From NCBI GenBank assembly GCA_902762955.1, contig CACWQH010000029.1:1-38337 (forward strand): DNA of 38,337 bases, read 5' to 3'. Positions 7,608 to 16,553 of this stretch are shown here, piece by piece. The notes under the pieces were generated by a model. It saw only the letters and a program-made list of their open reading frames with translations. It searched no databases and was not told where the DNA came from. Positions within the stretch are counted from its first letter, which is position 1. Each line of letters begins with the position of its first letter. Position numbers and translations under genes: made by a program. This DNA is from an uncultured Lachnospiraceae bacterium (GTDB lineage Bacteria > Bacillota > Clostridia > Lachnospirales > Lachnospiraceae).

Positions 7608-8788
7608 ATCTTTATCTCCGGTATCCAGTTTCTCTTAGCAATTGCAATTGTTATCCCATCATATACGGTCTTCTTCCGGATCAGACTGCCTCCGTAAGTG
7701 CAGGCTTTTATCGAAGCCCTTTCACATACATTTCCGACACCTGTTTTTTCTTTTACAAATTCGGATTCCTCAAATGTGCCGTCTACCGATTCTAATTCCT
7801 CACTGCTAAATGTAACAAATTCAATTCTGTTTCTGTCGGCAAAATCCAAAATACCCTGCTCATCCTTTTTTAAATCTATGGATACAAGATAAGCTATACT
7901 GTTTACAGATAAATTATTATTATCAAGTGAATCCATTATGGCCTTTTCTATTTCAAGGACGGTTTTGTTTTTTTTGCAGCCTATGCCGATTATGTATTCT
8001 TTTGGTGAAAGAATAAGAGGAACATTAACATATTTCTTTTCAATATCATTCAAAAGGATTTCAATATTTTTGCTGCTCCTATTTAACACTATTACATCAG
8101 CATTATCTGCCATATCTGCTTCATCCGCTTTATCTTCTTCATCATTTTCCGGCAAAATATCTTTTCGCATAATATCAAAAATATTTTCATCAAATTTTAA
8201 ATCCAGTTCTGTTTCCTTTGGAAGTATCAGCTTGATTTTTTTTCCTTCAAGACTCTTGGCATTTACAGTCTTTATCCGGTCTTTGTTTAATATATTAAGC
8301 TTATTTTTTTTAGCAAAGACATCCGCTGCCCACGCATTATTTTTATCCGTCGCAGTAGTTATAACAGGGCATGCATCCAAAAGCTCCGCAAGCATCAAGG
8401 CTATCTCATTTGCACCTCCAACATGACCTGATAAAATCGGTATAACAAAATCTCCTTTTTCATCTATAACAATCACAGGACTATCAGAAAGCTTGTTATC
8501 AACACATTTTGCTATAGACCTTACAGCTATGCCGACGGCACCTATAAATATAATCGCATTATTATTTGCAAACTGTGTTCTGACCCATTGATTTAGACCT
8601 TCTTTCACATACTCAGGCATATCTTCTAAAGCGGACAATATTTCATTTTTAACAGTCTCACTTTTAATTGTCTCACTTTTATAATAAAGTCTTATATTAT
8701 ATGCGCTGTTTTTTTCTTTTATTTTATTATTAAGCTTTAATGATAATTCGTATCCGTTTTTAGTAAAACTAATAATCGAAAGTGTCAT
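7604..8788 (-). CDS. cbiG: Cobalt-precorrin-5A hydrolase CbiG
   Basis: This 394-residue enzyme opens the delta-lactone of cobalt-precorrin-5A and releases acetaldehyde. The N-terminal domain includes IFIGAVGIAVRSIA and the characteristic PILSGHVGGANEIA. A variable acidic linker follows at about 205-230 (EEDKADEADMADNAD). The C-terminal CbiG domain contains YIIGIGCKKNK and VGNVCERASIKAC. The ATG overlaps the stop of cbiF by 4 bp and the TGA overlaps cbiH by 4 bp. Length and motifs are normal. The Asp/Glu/Ala linker is probably just a spacer. Confidence 0.94.
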   Translation of the reverse strand: MTLSIISFTKNGYELSLKLNNKIKEKNSAYNIRLYYKSETIKSETVKNEILSALEDMPEYVKEGLNQWVRTQFANNNAIIFIGAVGIAVRSIAKCVDNKLSDSPVIVIDEKGDFVIPILSGHVGGANEIALMLAELLDACPVITTATDKNNAWAADVFAKKNKLNILNKDRIKTVNAKSLEGKKIKLILPKETELDLKFDENIFDIMRKDILPENDEEDKADEADMADNADVIVLNRSSKNIEILLNDIEKKYVNVPLILSPKEYIIGIGCKKNKTVLEIEKAIMDSLDNNNLSVNSIAYLVSIDLKKDEQGILDFADRNRIEFVTFSSEELESVDGTFEESEFVKEKTGVGNVCERASIKACTYGGSLIRKKTVYDGITIAIAKRNWIPEIKI

Positions 8789-9543
8789 TTTTTTGCCTTT
8801 CTGTACTCCGTAGAAAAATCCTTATCATAAAGACAGGATTTAACATAATCCTTTTGTGCTATAGCATCACCAACAAGAACGATCGCTGTCTTTTTTATTT
8901 TATGTTTTTTTGCAGTCTCATAAAGTGTTCCGATATCGCATATATAACATTCTTCCTCAGGCCATGTAGCCTTATAAACAAGAGCACATGGAGTACTCTC
9001 CTTATATCCGCCTGCCACAAGTCTTCTGCTTAACTCATCCAACATACCGGTACTAAGATATATGGCCATAGAACAATTATGTGCCGCAAAGCTTTCTATC
9101 GACTCAGCTTCGGGAACTTTAGTCCTTCCTTCCATACGCGTGATTATAAGGGATTGAGAAACCTCCGGCAGTGTATATTCAAGATTAAGAGATGCCGCCG
9201 CTCCAAAGCAGGCACTGACTCCCGGACAGGTTTTATATTCTATGCCGTGCTTTTCAAGCTCATCCATCTGCTCACGAATCGCACCATATAAGCTTGGATC
9301 TCCTGTATGAAGACGAACCGTCATTTTTCCATCTCTTTCAGCTTCCTGAATCACTTCTATAACCTCTTCCAAAGTCATCTTGGAACTGTCATATATCGTG
9401 CAATCCTTTTTAGCATAATCAAGAAGCTCTTTATTAACAAGTGAGCCTGCATAGATAATCACATCCGCTTCATTTAAAAGTCTCATGCCTCTTACTGTAA
9501 TTAAATCTACTGCTCCTGTTCCTGCACCAACAAAGTTAACCAT
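8785..9543 (-). CDS. cbiF: Cobalt-precorrin-4 C11-methyltransferase CbiF
   Basis: This 252-residue SAM-dependent methylase adds the C11 methyl group. The opening is NFVGAGTGAVDLITVRG, followed by ADVIIYAGSLVNKELL and the second glycine motif RLHTGDPSLYGAIREQ, all diagnostic for CbiF/CobM. The start lies inside the end of cbiD, with a 37-bp overlap in a different frame. The CbiF N-terminus and the CbiD tail (VQEQEQ) are both credible, so the overlap is real rather than a mis-chosen start. The stop overlaps cbiG by 4 bp. Confidence 0.95.
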   Translation of the reverse strand: MVNFVGAGTGAVDLITVRGMRLLNEADVIIYAGSLVNKELLDYAKKDCTIYDSSKMTLEEVIEVIQEAERDGKMTVRLHTGDPSLYGAIREQMDELEKHGIEYKTCPGVSACFGAAASLNLEYTLPEVSQSLIITRMEGRTKVPEAESIESFAAHNCSMAIYLSTGMLDELSRRLVAGGYKESTPCALVYKATWPEEECYICDIGTLYETAKKHKIKKTAIVLVGDAIAQKDYVKSCLYDKDFSTEYRKAKK

Positions 9544-10616
9544 CTGTCTGCTCCTTCACTTTTTGCAAGCTCTCCAAAATCATTTGAATATATTATACAT
9601 TCTGTTTCAAGCCCGTTTCCTGCTCTTTTATTAAGGTTATACATTACCTTATCCAGGATATTATTCATAACCTTATCTAATTTGTTTTCTTTTTTAATGA
9701 GCCTTAAGGCTTCCTCCGTGGAAACCTGCAAAAGTACTTTTTTGAGTGTTTCCATTGAAACCCCTTCTTGAATACCGGCTGCTGCGATAAGCTCCATACG
9801 ACAGTCCGCTTCCTTTGAATGTGTATTCATAATACCGCCTGAAACCTTAATCAGCTTACCTATATGTCCGGTCAAAAGCATTGCCTTAAATCCAAGAGCT
9901 GCTGCCATATCGATTGTATCACCTATAAAATTACTGCATTTTATACTACGGTCAAGATTATAGCCATATGTCCTTTGCATAAATTCTATACCGTAATTTC
10001 CCGGAGATACAGCCACGTAATCATAGCCTTCTTCTCTTCTTTGATTCAAAAAGGTTTTAATTGTATCAAGAAGTGCCTGATTGCTCATAGGCTCAACTAT
10101 CCCGCTTGTTCCGATTATGGATATACCACCGATAATTCCCAGTTTTTCATTGAAGGTTTTTTTCGCTGTCTCTTCTCCATCCGGTACGAATATAACGATG
10201 TCAAGTCCACCAATGTAATCAGCCTCATCACATATTTCTCTTACTTCTTTTTCAATCATCAGCCTTGGCACATGATTAATCGCTGCTGCTCCTATAGGCT
10301 GATCCAGTCCCGGCTTGGTTATGCGACCGACACCCTTTCCTCCATCTATATTAATCTTATTTCTTTCCTCTGTTAAAGAAACCTCCGCACAGACAAGGCA
10401 TCCGGTTGTTACATCCGGATCATCTCCCCCATCCTTTAAAACTCCGCATGAGACCTTGTCTTTTGTAATTTTTATATCCTGCACATCAGTCTCATACATT
10501 ATTCCCTTTGGAGTTTCAATCGATATTTTATCTTTTTTTATTCCGAACAAAAGCATATATGCCGCAGCCTTGGCTGCTGCCGCTGCACAGCTTCCTGTTG
10601 TAAATCCGTATCTCAT
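9507..10616 (-). CDS. cbiD: Cobalt-precorrin-5B C1-methyltransferase CbiD
   Basis: This 369-residue enzyme methylates C1 in the oxygen-independent pathway and marks this as the anaerobic route. The N-terminus RYGFTTGSCAAAAAKAA is the family signature. Further family phrases are GGDDPDVTTG, GIVEPMSNQAL and LLTGHIGKLIKVSGGIMNTH. The ATG overlaps the TGA of cbiC by 4 bp. The 3' end overlaps cbiF by 37 bp. Length is normal for the family. Confidence 0.95.
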   Translation of the reverse strand: MRYGFTTGSCAAAAAKAAAYMLLFGIKKDKISIETPKGIMYETDVQDIKITKDKVSCGVLKDGGDDPDVTTGCLVCAEVSLTEERNKINIDGGKGVGRITKPGLDQPIGAAAINHVPRLMIEKEVREICDEADYIGGLDIVIFVPDGEETAKKTFNEKLGIIGGISIIGTSGIVEPMSNQALLDTIKTFLNQRREEGYDYVAVSPGNYGIEFMQRTYGYNLDRSIKCSNFIGDTIDMAAALGFKAMLLTGHIGKLIKVSGGIMNTHSKEADCRMELIAAAGIQEGVSMETLKKVLLQVSTEEALRLIKKENKLDKVMNNILDKVMYNLNKRAGNGLETECIIYSNDFGELAKSEGADRWLTLLVQEQEQ

Positions 10617-11263
10617 TTCTCCTCCAGATTATCCCTTGCAATATACAAAAGAGCATTACATATGGCAGCCGCTATATTACTTCCACCCTTTCGACCTCTG
10701 TTTATTATATACGGAACATCAGTATCCAAAAAGAGTTCCTTTGCCGCTTCAACATTAACAAATCCAACCGGAACTCCTATTATAAAATCCGGCTTTCTCT
10801 TACCGTTCATCATCTGCTCATAAAGTGATATTAGTGCTGTAGGCGCATTGCCGATTGCAAATATAACCGGTTTTTTAAGAGAAAGTCCCTTTTCCATGCT
10901 TACAGTTGCTCTTGTCACGTTTCTTTCTTTTGCTTCCATAGCAATCGTTTCCTCTGCCATATAGCAATGTGCCTCACCACCAAATGCTGCAAGCACCTTT
11001 TTATTTATGCCGGAAAGTCCCATATTGGTATCTGTTACTATATCCGCTCCGTTTTTTATAAGCTCCAGAGCTTTTTCTACAGCGTTTTCAGAATAACAAA
11101 GTGTATCCGCATAATCAAAATCTGCACTGGTATGTATGGCACGTTTGGTTATAAGCTCCTGTTCTTTTGGAAGAACAATTCCTCTTTTTTCAAGCTCTTC
11201 CGAAATTATTTCAAAGCTTCTTTTTTCAATTTCTCCCGGTTTTATGTACTCAATATTATCCAT
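10613..11263 (-). CDS. cbiC: Cobalt-precorrin-8 methylmutase CbiC
   Basis: This 216-residue protein moves the C11 methyl group to C12 to give cobyrinic acid. The catalytic His lies in the phrase RAIHTSADFDYAD near residue 48. Other family phrases are ADIVTDTNMGLSGI and the C-terminal NRGRKGGSNIAAAICNALL. Length is normal. It follows cobD after 46 bases and overlaps cbiD by 4 bp. Confidence 0.95.
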   Translation of the reverse strand: MDNIEYIKPGEIEKRSFEIISEELEKRGIVLPKEQELITKRAIHTSADFDYADTLCYSENAVEKALELIKNGADIVTDTNMGLSGINKKVLAAFGGEAHCYMAEETIAMEAKERNVTRATVSMEKGLSLKKPVIFAIGNAPTALISLYEQMMNGKRKPDFIIGVPVGFVNVEAAKELFLDTDVPYIINRGRKGGSNIAAAICNALLYIARDNLEEK

Positions 11264-11309
11264 ATTTATTATCCTTATATTTTCTTTTATTAACTTATTA
11301 AGATATTTT

Positions 11310-12344
11310 TCATCTTATTATTTCCTTTATGGTATTTATAAGAATTTCATTTTCTTCGTGGGTTTTAACAGCTATACGATAATAACCTTTTTTTAATCCA
11401 TGAAAATCCGAGCAATCCCTTATCAGAAATCCTTTTTCCAAAAGCTTACTATAAAGCGGTATATCTGTCTTTATCAGGATAAAATTAGCACTGGAAGGAA
11501 ATACCTTTATGCCCATAGCTTCCAACTCATTCTTTAGATATAATCGTTCTTTTATTATCATTTCTCTTGAAGCATCCAAATAACCTTTTAATGAAAATAC
11601 TGTTTCTCCTGCCCTTTGAGCCGGCAGGGAAACATTCCATTCGGGAAGCTGTCTTCTTATCTTTTTCATAAGTTCTAAATCACTTCCCAATATATACCCG
11701 AGTCTTAATGCCGGTATAGCAAAGGTTTTTGTAAATGCTCTTACAATAAGCAGATTATCAAAGCTCTTTATTTTATCAGTACTCGTATTTTGACTATAGT
11801 CACTAAGTTCCATGAAGCACTCATCAATTAAAACGACTATTTCCTTTTCCTCGCATTTTGCAAGCAGCTTATCTAATAAGACGTTATCAATATAATTACC
11901 GACAGGATTGGATGGATTTGCAAATACAAGCATATCAATATCAGTATTATTTTCAATGATATCCACTATATCGTCTTTTACGGAAAAATTATCTTCAGCC
12001 TTTGTAACATAATATGTAAGCTTTGCATCCACGGCATCGAACGCCCATACATATCCGGAAAATGACGGTGCAACAATCAATGCGGTTTTAGGTCTTATGG
12101 CATGCGCTATAGCCATAAAAATTTCGGAGGCACCATTTCCACATAGGACATTCTCCGTATTTAAATCATAAAGTTCTGCCAGTTTAGTTCTAAGTTCCTT
12201 GGATTCATATTCAGGATATAAGGCGAAGTAAGAATCAAAATCATTAAAAATACCGTCAAATAATTCAGGTACTCCCATAGGATTTACATTAACAGAAAAA
12301 TCCACCTTTATATCATTTGAATATATGTCTCCTCCATGCATCAT
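11310..12344 (-). CDS. cobD: L-threonine-O-3-phosphate decarboxylase CobD (class I/II PLP aminotransferase fold)
   Basis: This 344-residue PLP enzyme is expected to make (R)-1-amino-2-propanol phosphate, the nucleotide-loop linker attached by CbiB. It starts MMHGGDIYS and has SVNVNPMG, FANPSNPVGN, DECFMEL and the PLP-binding Lys in the phrase RAFTKTFAIPALRLGY. The fold is shared with histidinol-phosphate aminotransferase HisC. The assignment to CobD rests on the HGGD opening and its place between cbiB and cbiC. An extended -10 promoter lies 43 bases upstream, so the gene may head a second transcript covering cobD to cbiL. Confidence 0.92.
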   Translation of the reverse strand: MMHGGDIYSNDIKVDFSVNVNPMGVPELFDGIFNDFDSYFALYPEYESKELRTKLAELYDLNTENVLCGNGASEIFMAIAHAIRPKTALIVAPSFSGYVWAFDAVDAKLTYYVTKAEDNFSVKDDIVDIIENNTDIDMLVFANPSNPVGNYIDNVLLDKLLAKCEEKEIVVLIDECFMELSDYSQNTSTDKIKSFDNLLIVRAFTKTFAIPALRLGYILGSDLELMKKIRRQLPEWNVSLPAQRAGETVFSLKGYLDASREMIIKERLYLKNELEAMGIKVFPSSANFILIKTDIPLYSKLLEKGFLIRDCSDFHGLKKGYYRIAVKTHEENEILINTIKEIIR

Positions 12345-12386
12345 AATGCTTTCATCCTTTAGTTTTACATTTATACTTCAAAATCT

Positions 12387-12395
12387 ATTATAACA
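12387..12395 (-). promoter_or_regulatory. Extended -10 promoter candidate before cobD
   Basis: On the minus strand the sequence reads TGTTATAAT, an exact TGnTATAAT extended -10, about 43 bases before the cobD ATG. No good -35 hexamer is visible at 17-18 bases, which is acceptable for extended -10 promoters. It would let cobD-cbiCDFGH-cbiJET-cbiA be transcribed separately from cobT onwards. Confidence 0.45.
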
Positions 12396-12443
12396 AATTA
12401 ATTCTTTTTTTACTATATAGCAATACACAAAAAAAGACAGCCG

Positions 12444-12791
12444 TCACTTACGACCATCTTTATCTTTTTTTCGTTTTTCTTTTTTTCTTTTTTCTTTTTC
12501 TTTTTTTCTCTTTTCTTTTTCTTTTTTTCTCTTTTCTTTTTCTTTTTCTTTATTTTTTTCTTCTTCTTCTCCTCTTCTGAGTATTTCCTTTACTTTTCTT
12601 ATCTCCTCCTCGGTTGCCTCTTCGATTTCTTCCCTGGTATGTGTAAAATAAAATGATAATGGAAACAACAATCTTTCTTCTAAATATTCTTTATATGCGA
12701 TAAATCCCTCTTCTTCCTTTTTTCTTTTTCTTTCTTCTTTCCAATTATTCCAATGTTGTTTTAATTTTTCTTTTAATCCCATAAGCCGCAC
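12444..12791 (-). CDS. Small Lys/Glu-rich hypothetical protein inside the cobalamin operon
   Basis: This is a 115-residue predicted protein. The first 85 residues look like ordinary helical coding sequence (GFIAYKEYLEERLLFPL, then THTREEIEEATEEEIRKVKE). The C-terminal 40 residues are a run of KEKRK units encoded by an approximately 18-bp tandem repeat. I recognise no domain. The predicted product is extremely charged and probably forms a long helix. It lies on the same strand as the flanking cobD and cbiB, about 100 and 120 bases from each, so it could be a passenger. The KE-rich tail is a slippage-prone tract likely to vary in length between strains. It may be a real cytosolic protein or a decaying insertion. 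Confidence 0.55.
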   Translation of the reverse strand: MRLMGLKEKLKQHWNNWKEERKRKKEEEGFIAYKEYLEERLLFPLSFYFTHTREEIEEATEEEIRKVKEILRRGEEEEKNKEKEKEKRKKEKEKRKKEKEKRKKEKRKKDKDGRK

Positions 12792-12910
12792 CCACTTTCT
12801 ATCTTTATAGGTGTCATTATAATGGATTTTCTAAAAAAATCAATCCTCTAGATTATAAAAATACTATAAATTTAAATAAAATTTAGGTGTGTCATAGGAA
12901 CAGGCTTATT

Positions 12911-13873
12911 TTATTTAAAACAAAAAGAAAAAAGAATTAACGCAATAATTAGCATACTCAAAAACGCTGTAACATACAACAAATGATTTGCTCTTTTTAT
13001 ATCTTCATAGGACACATCCCTTGTTGCATCTCCTATAAAGTCTTTTTTCACAAGCTTTCCAAAATAATATGCATCCCCTGCAAGTCTTATACCGAGAGCA
13101 CCGGCACATACACTTTCGGTCTGAGCCGAATTGGGACTGGCATGCTTTCTTCTGTCTCTCTTATATATCCTATATGCATTTCTTCCGTTATAATCCTTAC
13201 CGGATATAAAGCTTGCGGCAATCATAAAATACGCGCTTATTCTGGATGGAATATAATTGACAATATCATCAAGCTTTGCCGCGCACCTTCCAAAATACAA
13301 ATATTTTTCGTTCTTATATCCAACCATAGAATCCATAGTATTGATCGCCTTATATAAAAAGCCGAGAACCGGTCCACCCAATGCTGTATATATCATAGGT
13401 GCTATACATCCATCCGAAGTATTTTCGGCTACGGTTTCAATAGCTGCTCTTGCTACTCCTTTATCATCAAGCGGTTCCACATCTCTTCCCACAATCATGG
13501 ATACAGCCTTCTTGGCTTCCTCGATATTATTATTCTTAAGCTTGTTATAAACCTTCATGCTTTCAACCTTGAGGCATTTAATACTAAGAATCTGGTAGGT
13601 CATAATAATTTCAAGAATTAATCCAACATAGACATTAATCATATATCCGGATACTAGTATCAAAGTTGTAACGATGCCTGTCACCAAAGCAACAGCAAGC
13701 ACCAAAAGTTTTCCATTTTTTAAAGCTTTTTTTTCATCCTTTGTATTTAATTTCTCATCAAGTCTGCCGATAAGCGCCCCAATGACTCTTATCGGATGCG
13801 GCCATGAAACAGGATCACCTAAAATCAAATCCAGTAAAAAGCCTGATATAAATGCTATCAAATGATATTTCAT
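12911..13873 (-). CDS. cbiB: Adenosylcobinamide-phosphate synthase CbiB
   Basis: This 320-residue membrane protein joins aminopropanol phosphate to adenosylcobyric acid. The signature N-terminus LDLILGDPVSWPHPIRVIG is present, as are AENTSDGCIAPMIYTALGG and INTMDSMVGYKN. It has several hydrophobic segments, including 58-85 and the C-terminal 296-317. Its ATG overlaps the cobC stop by 4 bp. Length is normal for the family. Its substrate linker would come from CobD next door. Confidence 0.95.
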   Translation of the reverse strand: MKYHLIAFISGFLLDLILGDPVSWPHPIRVIGALIGRLDEKLNTKDEKKALKNGKLLVLAVALVTGIVTTLILVSGYMINVYVGLILEIIMTYQILSIKCLKVESMKVYNKLKNNNIEEAKKAVSMIVGRDVEPLDDKGVARAAIETVAENTSDGCIAPMIYTALGGPVLGFLYKAINTMDSMVGYKNEKYLYFGRCAAKLDDIVNYIPSRISAYFMIAASFISGKDYNGRNAYRIYKRDRRKHASPNSAQTESVCAGALGIRLAGDAYYFGKLVKKDFIGDATRDVSYEDIKRANHLLYVTAFLSMLIIALILFSFCFK

Positions 13874-14541
13874 TTTCCCCTCTGTATAGCTTGTATTTTT
13901 CCTTCGATAAATTCAAGTATATATCCTTCCCCGTTTTTTACCTGAAAATCAAAGAAGTCTTTATCTGTAAGATTGCTTAAAACAGCCATAATTGTTCCTC
14001 CATGAACAACTGCCGCTGCTTTTAATTCCTTTGAAGAAGCTTTTTCCTCTTTGACCAAAGGATAATTTTTTTCAAATTCCGAACCGGCAAACAGATTGTG
14101 CTTTACCATATAAAGTTCACATATGCCGAGACATTTTTCAAGACCTATCAAAGATCTGTTAATAAATGAATAAAGCATCTCTCCATCAGGTATCTCTCCC
14201 TTGCAGCCCGAATCGACCCAGGCTTTGTATGAAGGATTATTAGCAAGTTCCTTATAATCCTTTCCCTCAAATTGTCCGAAATTGATTTCCTTCCATTCAT
14301 TTATTATCTTTACGGTCTGATTTGGAAATAATATATCTGCAGTCTCTTTACATCTTAACATCGGACTTGCGAAAATCAAATCATATTTTCCGTAAATGTT
14401 TTTCTTTTCCTCTATCTCTTTGATACCTTTTTCAGATAGTGCCTCATCCGTCCAGCCGATATATTTTTTTTCATCATTAAGTCTTGTACTTCCATGCCGT
14501 ATCAAAGTTAAAATTATTTTTTCTTTTACAGAATTTTCCAT
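13870..14541 (-). CDS. cobC: Histidine phosphatase, probable alpha-ribazole phosphatase CobC
   Basis: This 223-residue histidine-phosphatase superfamily protein has the catalytic RHG motif in LTLIRHGSTRLN and the second His in VVHGGTIMAVL. EINFGQFEGKDYKEL matches the phosphoglycerate-mutase-like CobC group. It would remove the 5' phosphate from alpha-ribazole phosphate or adenosylcobalamin phosphate. The family is hard to tell apart by sequence alone, so the cobalamin role rests on its 4-bp overlap with cbiB and its place among cobTUS genes. Confidence 0.85.
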   Translation of the reverse strand: MENSVKEKIILTLIRHGSTRLNDEKKYIGWTDEALSEKGIKEIEEKKNIYGKYDLIFASPMLRCKETADILFPNQTVKIINEWKEINFGQFEGKDYKELANNPSYKAWVDSGCKGEIPDGEMLYSFINRSLIGLEKCLGICELYMVKHNLFAGSEFEKNYPLVKEEKASSKELKAAAVVHGGTIMAVLSNLTDKDFFDFQVKNGEGYILEFIEGKIQAIQRGK

Positions 14542-14608
14542 ATTAAACTATCCCCCATTACTCTTTAATACAGTCATTTCTGTCAACATTGGTATCTTTA
14601 ATTTAAAA

Positions 14609-15016
14609 TTATTTTATCCTTTGTCCAAGCCCACAGGTTACCCGTATAACCTCATCAGCATTTTGAGCAAGCATACACTGAAGCCTGCCTGTTTTTTCCC
14701 TATAAATTCTTTCATTTTTATCGATAGGAACAATTCCGTTTCCTACCTCATCAGTTATTATTATAGCATTATTGAACTTGCTGAGTATTTTTTCCAACAA
14801 TTCTTCCGGATCTTTTCCATCGTCCAATTCTTTTTTTATCAGACTGTTTATATTATTTAATACAATCAGGCTGTCTGAAAATGAACCGTCAGAATATCTT
14901 TTAAGCTCTGCTATATCATCTACGTCAAAATCGAAAATATCCTCTTCCCCTGTCAGATATTTTTCTTTCACGTATTCAAGCTTTCCCTGTGCATAACCAC
15001 CGATAACTAAAATCAT
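14609..15016 (-). CDS. Short CobU-like protein with degenerate P-loop
   Basis: This 135-residue protein resembles the adenosylcobinamide kinase/guanylyltransferase CobU but is much shorter than the 192-residue CobU at 15975. The glycine loop reads GGYAQGKLEYV, lacking the Ser/Thr that normally follows the P-loop Lys. The CobU catalytic His region is missing. The C-terminus keeps the CobU pattern GIVPIDKNERIYRE, GRLQCMLAQNADEVIRV and a final GLGQRIK. It lies between cobC and cobS, on the same strand. It may be a regulatory or GTP-binding partner rather than a second kinase, or an enzyme of altered specificity. Function is uncertain. Confidence 0.75.
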   Translation of the reverse strand: MILVIGGYAQGKLEYVKEKYLTGEEDIFDFDVDDIAELKRYSDGSFSDSLIVLNNINSLIKKELDDGKDPEELLEKILSKFNNAIIITDEVGNGIVPIDKNERIYREKTGRLQCMLAQNADEVIRVTCGLGQRIK

Positions 15017-15088
15017 TTATTCTTATATTCTCCTTATATCTTTACCGTCTTACTTATCTGTCTTCAAAAGAAAAATAATTGATCATTA

Positions 15089-15898
15089 CTACCCAATACC
15101 AACCGGCAGATTAGATAGCCAAAAACCATATACTGCAACTGCTATAGTTAAAATAACCTCCAGACACACAACAAAATATCCTGCAGTATCTCCGGTTATC
15201 CCACCAAGCTCTTTTTTAGTCTTCCACCAATAATATATAATATAAACCATTGCTGCTACTGCGACAAGTATACTTAAAATTGAATTACACCAAAACATAT
15301 ATCCAAAACAGATTATAAGTTCAATTAAAAGTATTGTTTTTACAAAACCCTTTTTTGAAACAGTACTGTCAGAAAATGTATGAAGCATTCCATCATCCTT
15401 TGCTCCTTTCAGTGACAAAGCCAAAAATGCACTTAATATTCTCGAGAGTACAAATATACCTGCAAACACTCCAAAAATCTCGTCCATAAAAAAGTCATTA
15501 ACACCAAAATATGAAAAAGCACCCATATAACAAAGTCCCCATGCTGCAAGCATAATGACAGAAAATGCACCGATATGTGCATCCTGCATTATCTTAAGCT
15601 TTTCCTCTTTGCTTTTATACGATTTAAATGCATCCATGGTGTCCATAAATCCATCTATATGAAAGCCTCCTGTCAAAATAACAGGTATTGCAGTACCTAT
15701 ACAGGTATAAGTTAGAGTTCCAATACCGAAGTATAAGCAAATATAATTCCACAGATATAAGAGTCCGCCTATAACTACTCCCACAAAAGGGAAAAAGATA
15801 AAGTGATATCTCATATCCTTTTCCTCCCACTCAAACTGTGGCATAGGTATCTTGGAATATATTGAAAATGCTATGCAAAATGCTTTTATTATTTCCAT
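15089..15898 (-). CDS. cobS: Adenosylcobinamide-GDP ribazoletransferase (cobalamin synthase) CobS
   Basis: This 269-residue integral membrane protein joins the activated corrin ring to alpha-ribazole. The family motif appears as GGFHIDGFMDTMDAF (about residues 75-90). The opening AFSIYSKIPMP and the SNLPVGIG tail with GGITGDTAGY before it are typical. There are about six membrane segments. It is preceded by cobU after 76 bases and followed by the CobU-like gene after 72 bases. Confidence 0.93.
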   Translation of the reverse strand: MEIIKAFCIAFSIYSKIPMPQFEWEEKDMRYHFIFFPFVGVVIGGLLYLWNYICLYFGIGTLTYTCIGTAIPVILTGGFHIDGFMDTMDAFKSYKSKEEKLKIMQDAHIGAFSVIMLAAWGLCYMGAFSYFGVNDFFMDEIFGVFAGIFVLSRILSAFLALSLKGAKDDGMLHTFSDSTVSKKGFVKTILLIELIICFGYMFWCNSILSILVAVAAMVYIIYYWWKTKKELGGITGDTAGYFVVCLEVILTIAVAVYGFWLSNLPVGIG

Positions 15899-15974
15899 TT
15901 CTTTATCCTTTATTTATTGATTATCTTCATTACCAATTTCAATAATATAATTCATTATTTTGCTTATTATTAAT

Positions 15975-16553
15975 CTACTTTATCCTGACCGTAATACCTG
16001 CAACCACTTCCCAGACCTCATCGGATATTTCAGCAAGGAAAACATTTATAGCTCCTAAAGTCTTTATGTATTTCATAGTTTCATCATCATATATGCTGCC
16101 GTCTTCAAATACATTGTTTGAAACAATAATAAGATTGTTACAGGAATCCTTAAGCTTGATAATTTCATCTTTTATTTTATTAAATACAACATCATATTTA
16201 TCAAAAGATTTTTCTTCACTTACTGTTTTATCATATATAGAAGAGTCTCTTATTTCTTCAGAAAACATCTCATTTGCCACCAGATTGGACATACACTCAA
16301 GCAGCACATCACTTTTTTCTTCTTTTAGTTCTAAAGCTCTGCTGCCTATATCTTTCGGCTGTTCAATAGTCGTAAAGCCTTTTCCGTCTCTTTGCTTACG
16401 ATGTCTTTTTACCCGTTCCTCATCCTCAGCATCATAAGCCTGCATGGTTGCAAGATAATATAGCAAAACGTCACTTTCATTTAATTCAGTTATCTTTTTT
16501 TCGGCAAATGCAGACTTACCGCTTCCGCTTCCGCCATAAACCAAAATCATCAT
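15975..16553 (-). CDS. cobU: Adenosylcobinamide kinase / adenosylcobinamide-phosphate guanylyltransferase CobU
   Basis: This 192-residue protein has an intact P-loop GGSGSGKS at residues 7-14 and the guanylyl-accepting His at about residue 51 in EERVKRHRKQR. Length is close to the usual 180-190. It activates adenosylcobinamide (phosphate) to the GDP form used by CobS. The ATG overlaps the cobT stop by 4 bp. The second Met may be the true start. Because the degenerate paralog at 14609 lacks key residues, this copy is the probable enzyme. Confidence 0.95.
   Translation of the reverse strand: MMILVYGGSGSGKSAFAEKKITELNESDVLLYYLATMQAYDAEDEERVKRHRKQRDGKGFTTIEQPKDIGSRALELKEEKSDVLLECMSNLVANEMFSEEIRDSSIYDKTVSEEKSFDKYDVVFNKIKDEIIKLKDSCNNLIIVSNNVFEDGSIYDDETMKYIKTLGAINVFLAEISDEVWEVVAGITVRIK

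Noticed and set aside
7938-8426. Plus-strand open frame opposite cbiG as a gene
   Set aside because: It is a low-complexity Ser/Phe-rich shadow of the well-supported cbiG gene and has no ribosome site.
12345-12443. Second cobalamin riboswitch before cobD or elsewhere in the synthesis block
   Set aside because: None of the gaps between cobT and cbiA shows the conserved core (GCCACTG or AGCCAGGA boxes) and most are too short.
12444-12560. T-rich repeated tract as a terminator or CRISPR
   Set aside because: It is the repeat-coded Lys/Glu tail of a predicted protein, with no dyad symmetry and no spacer structure.
14396-14860. Plus-strand open frame across cobC and the CobU-like gene
   Set aside because: It overlaps two supported genes on the other strand and encodes Phe/Ile-rich sequence without a family match.
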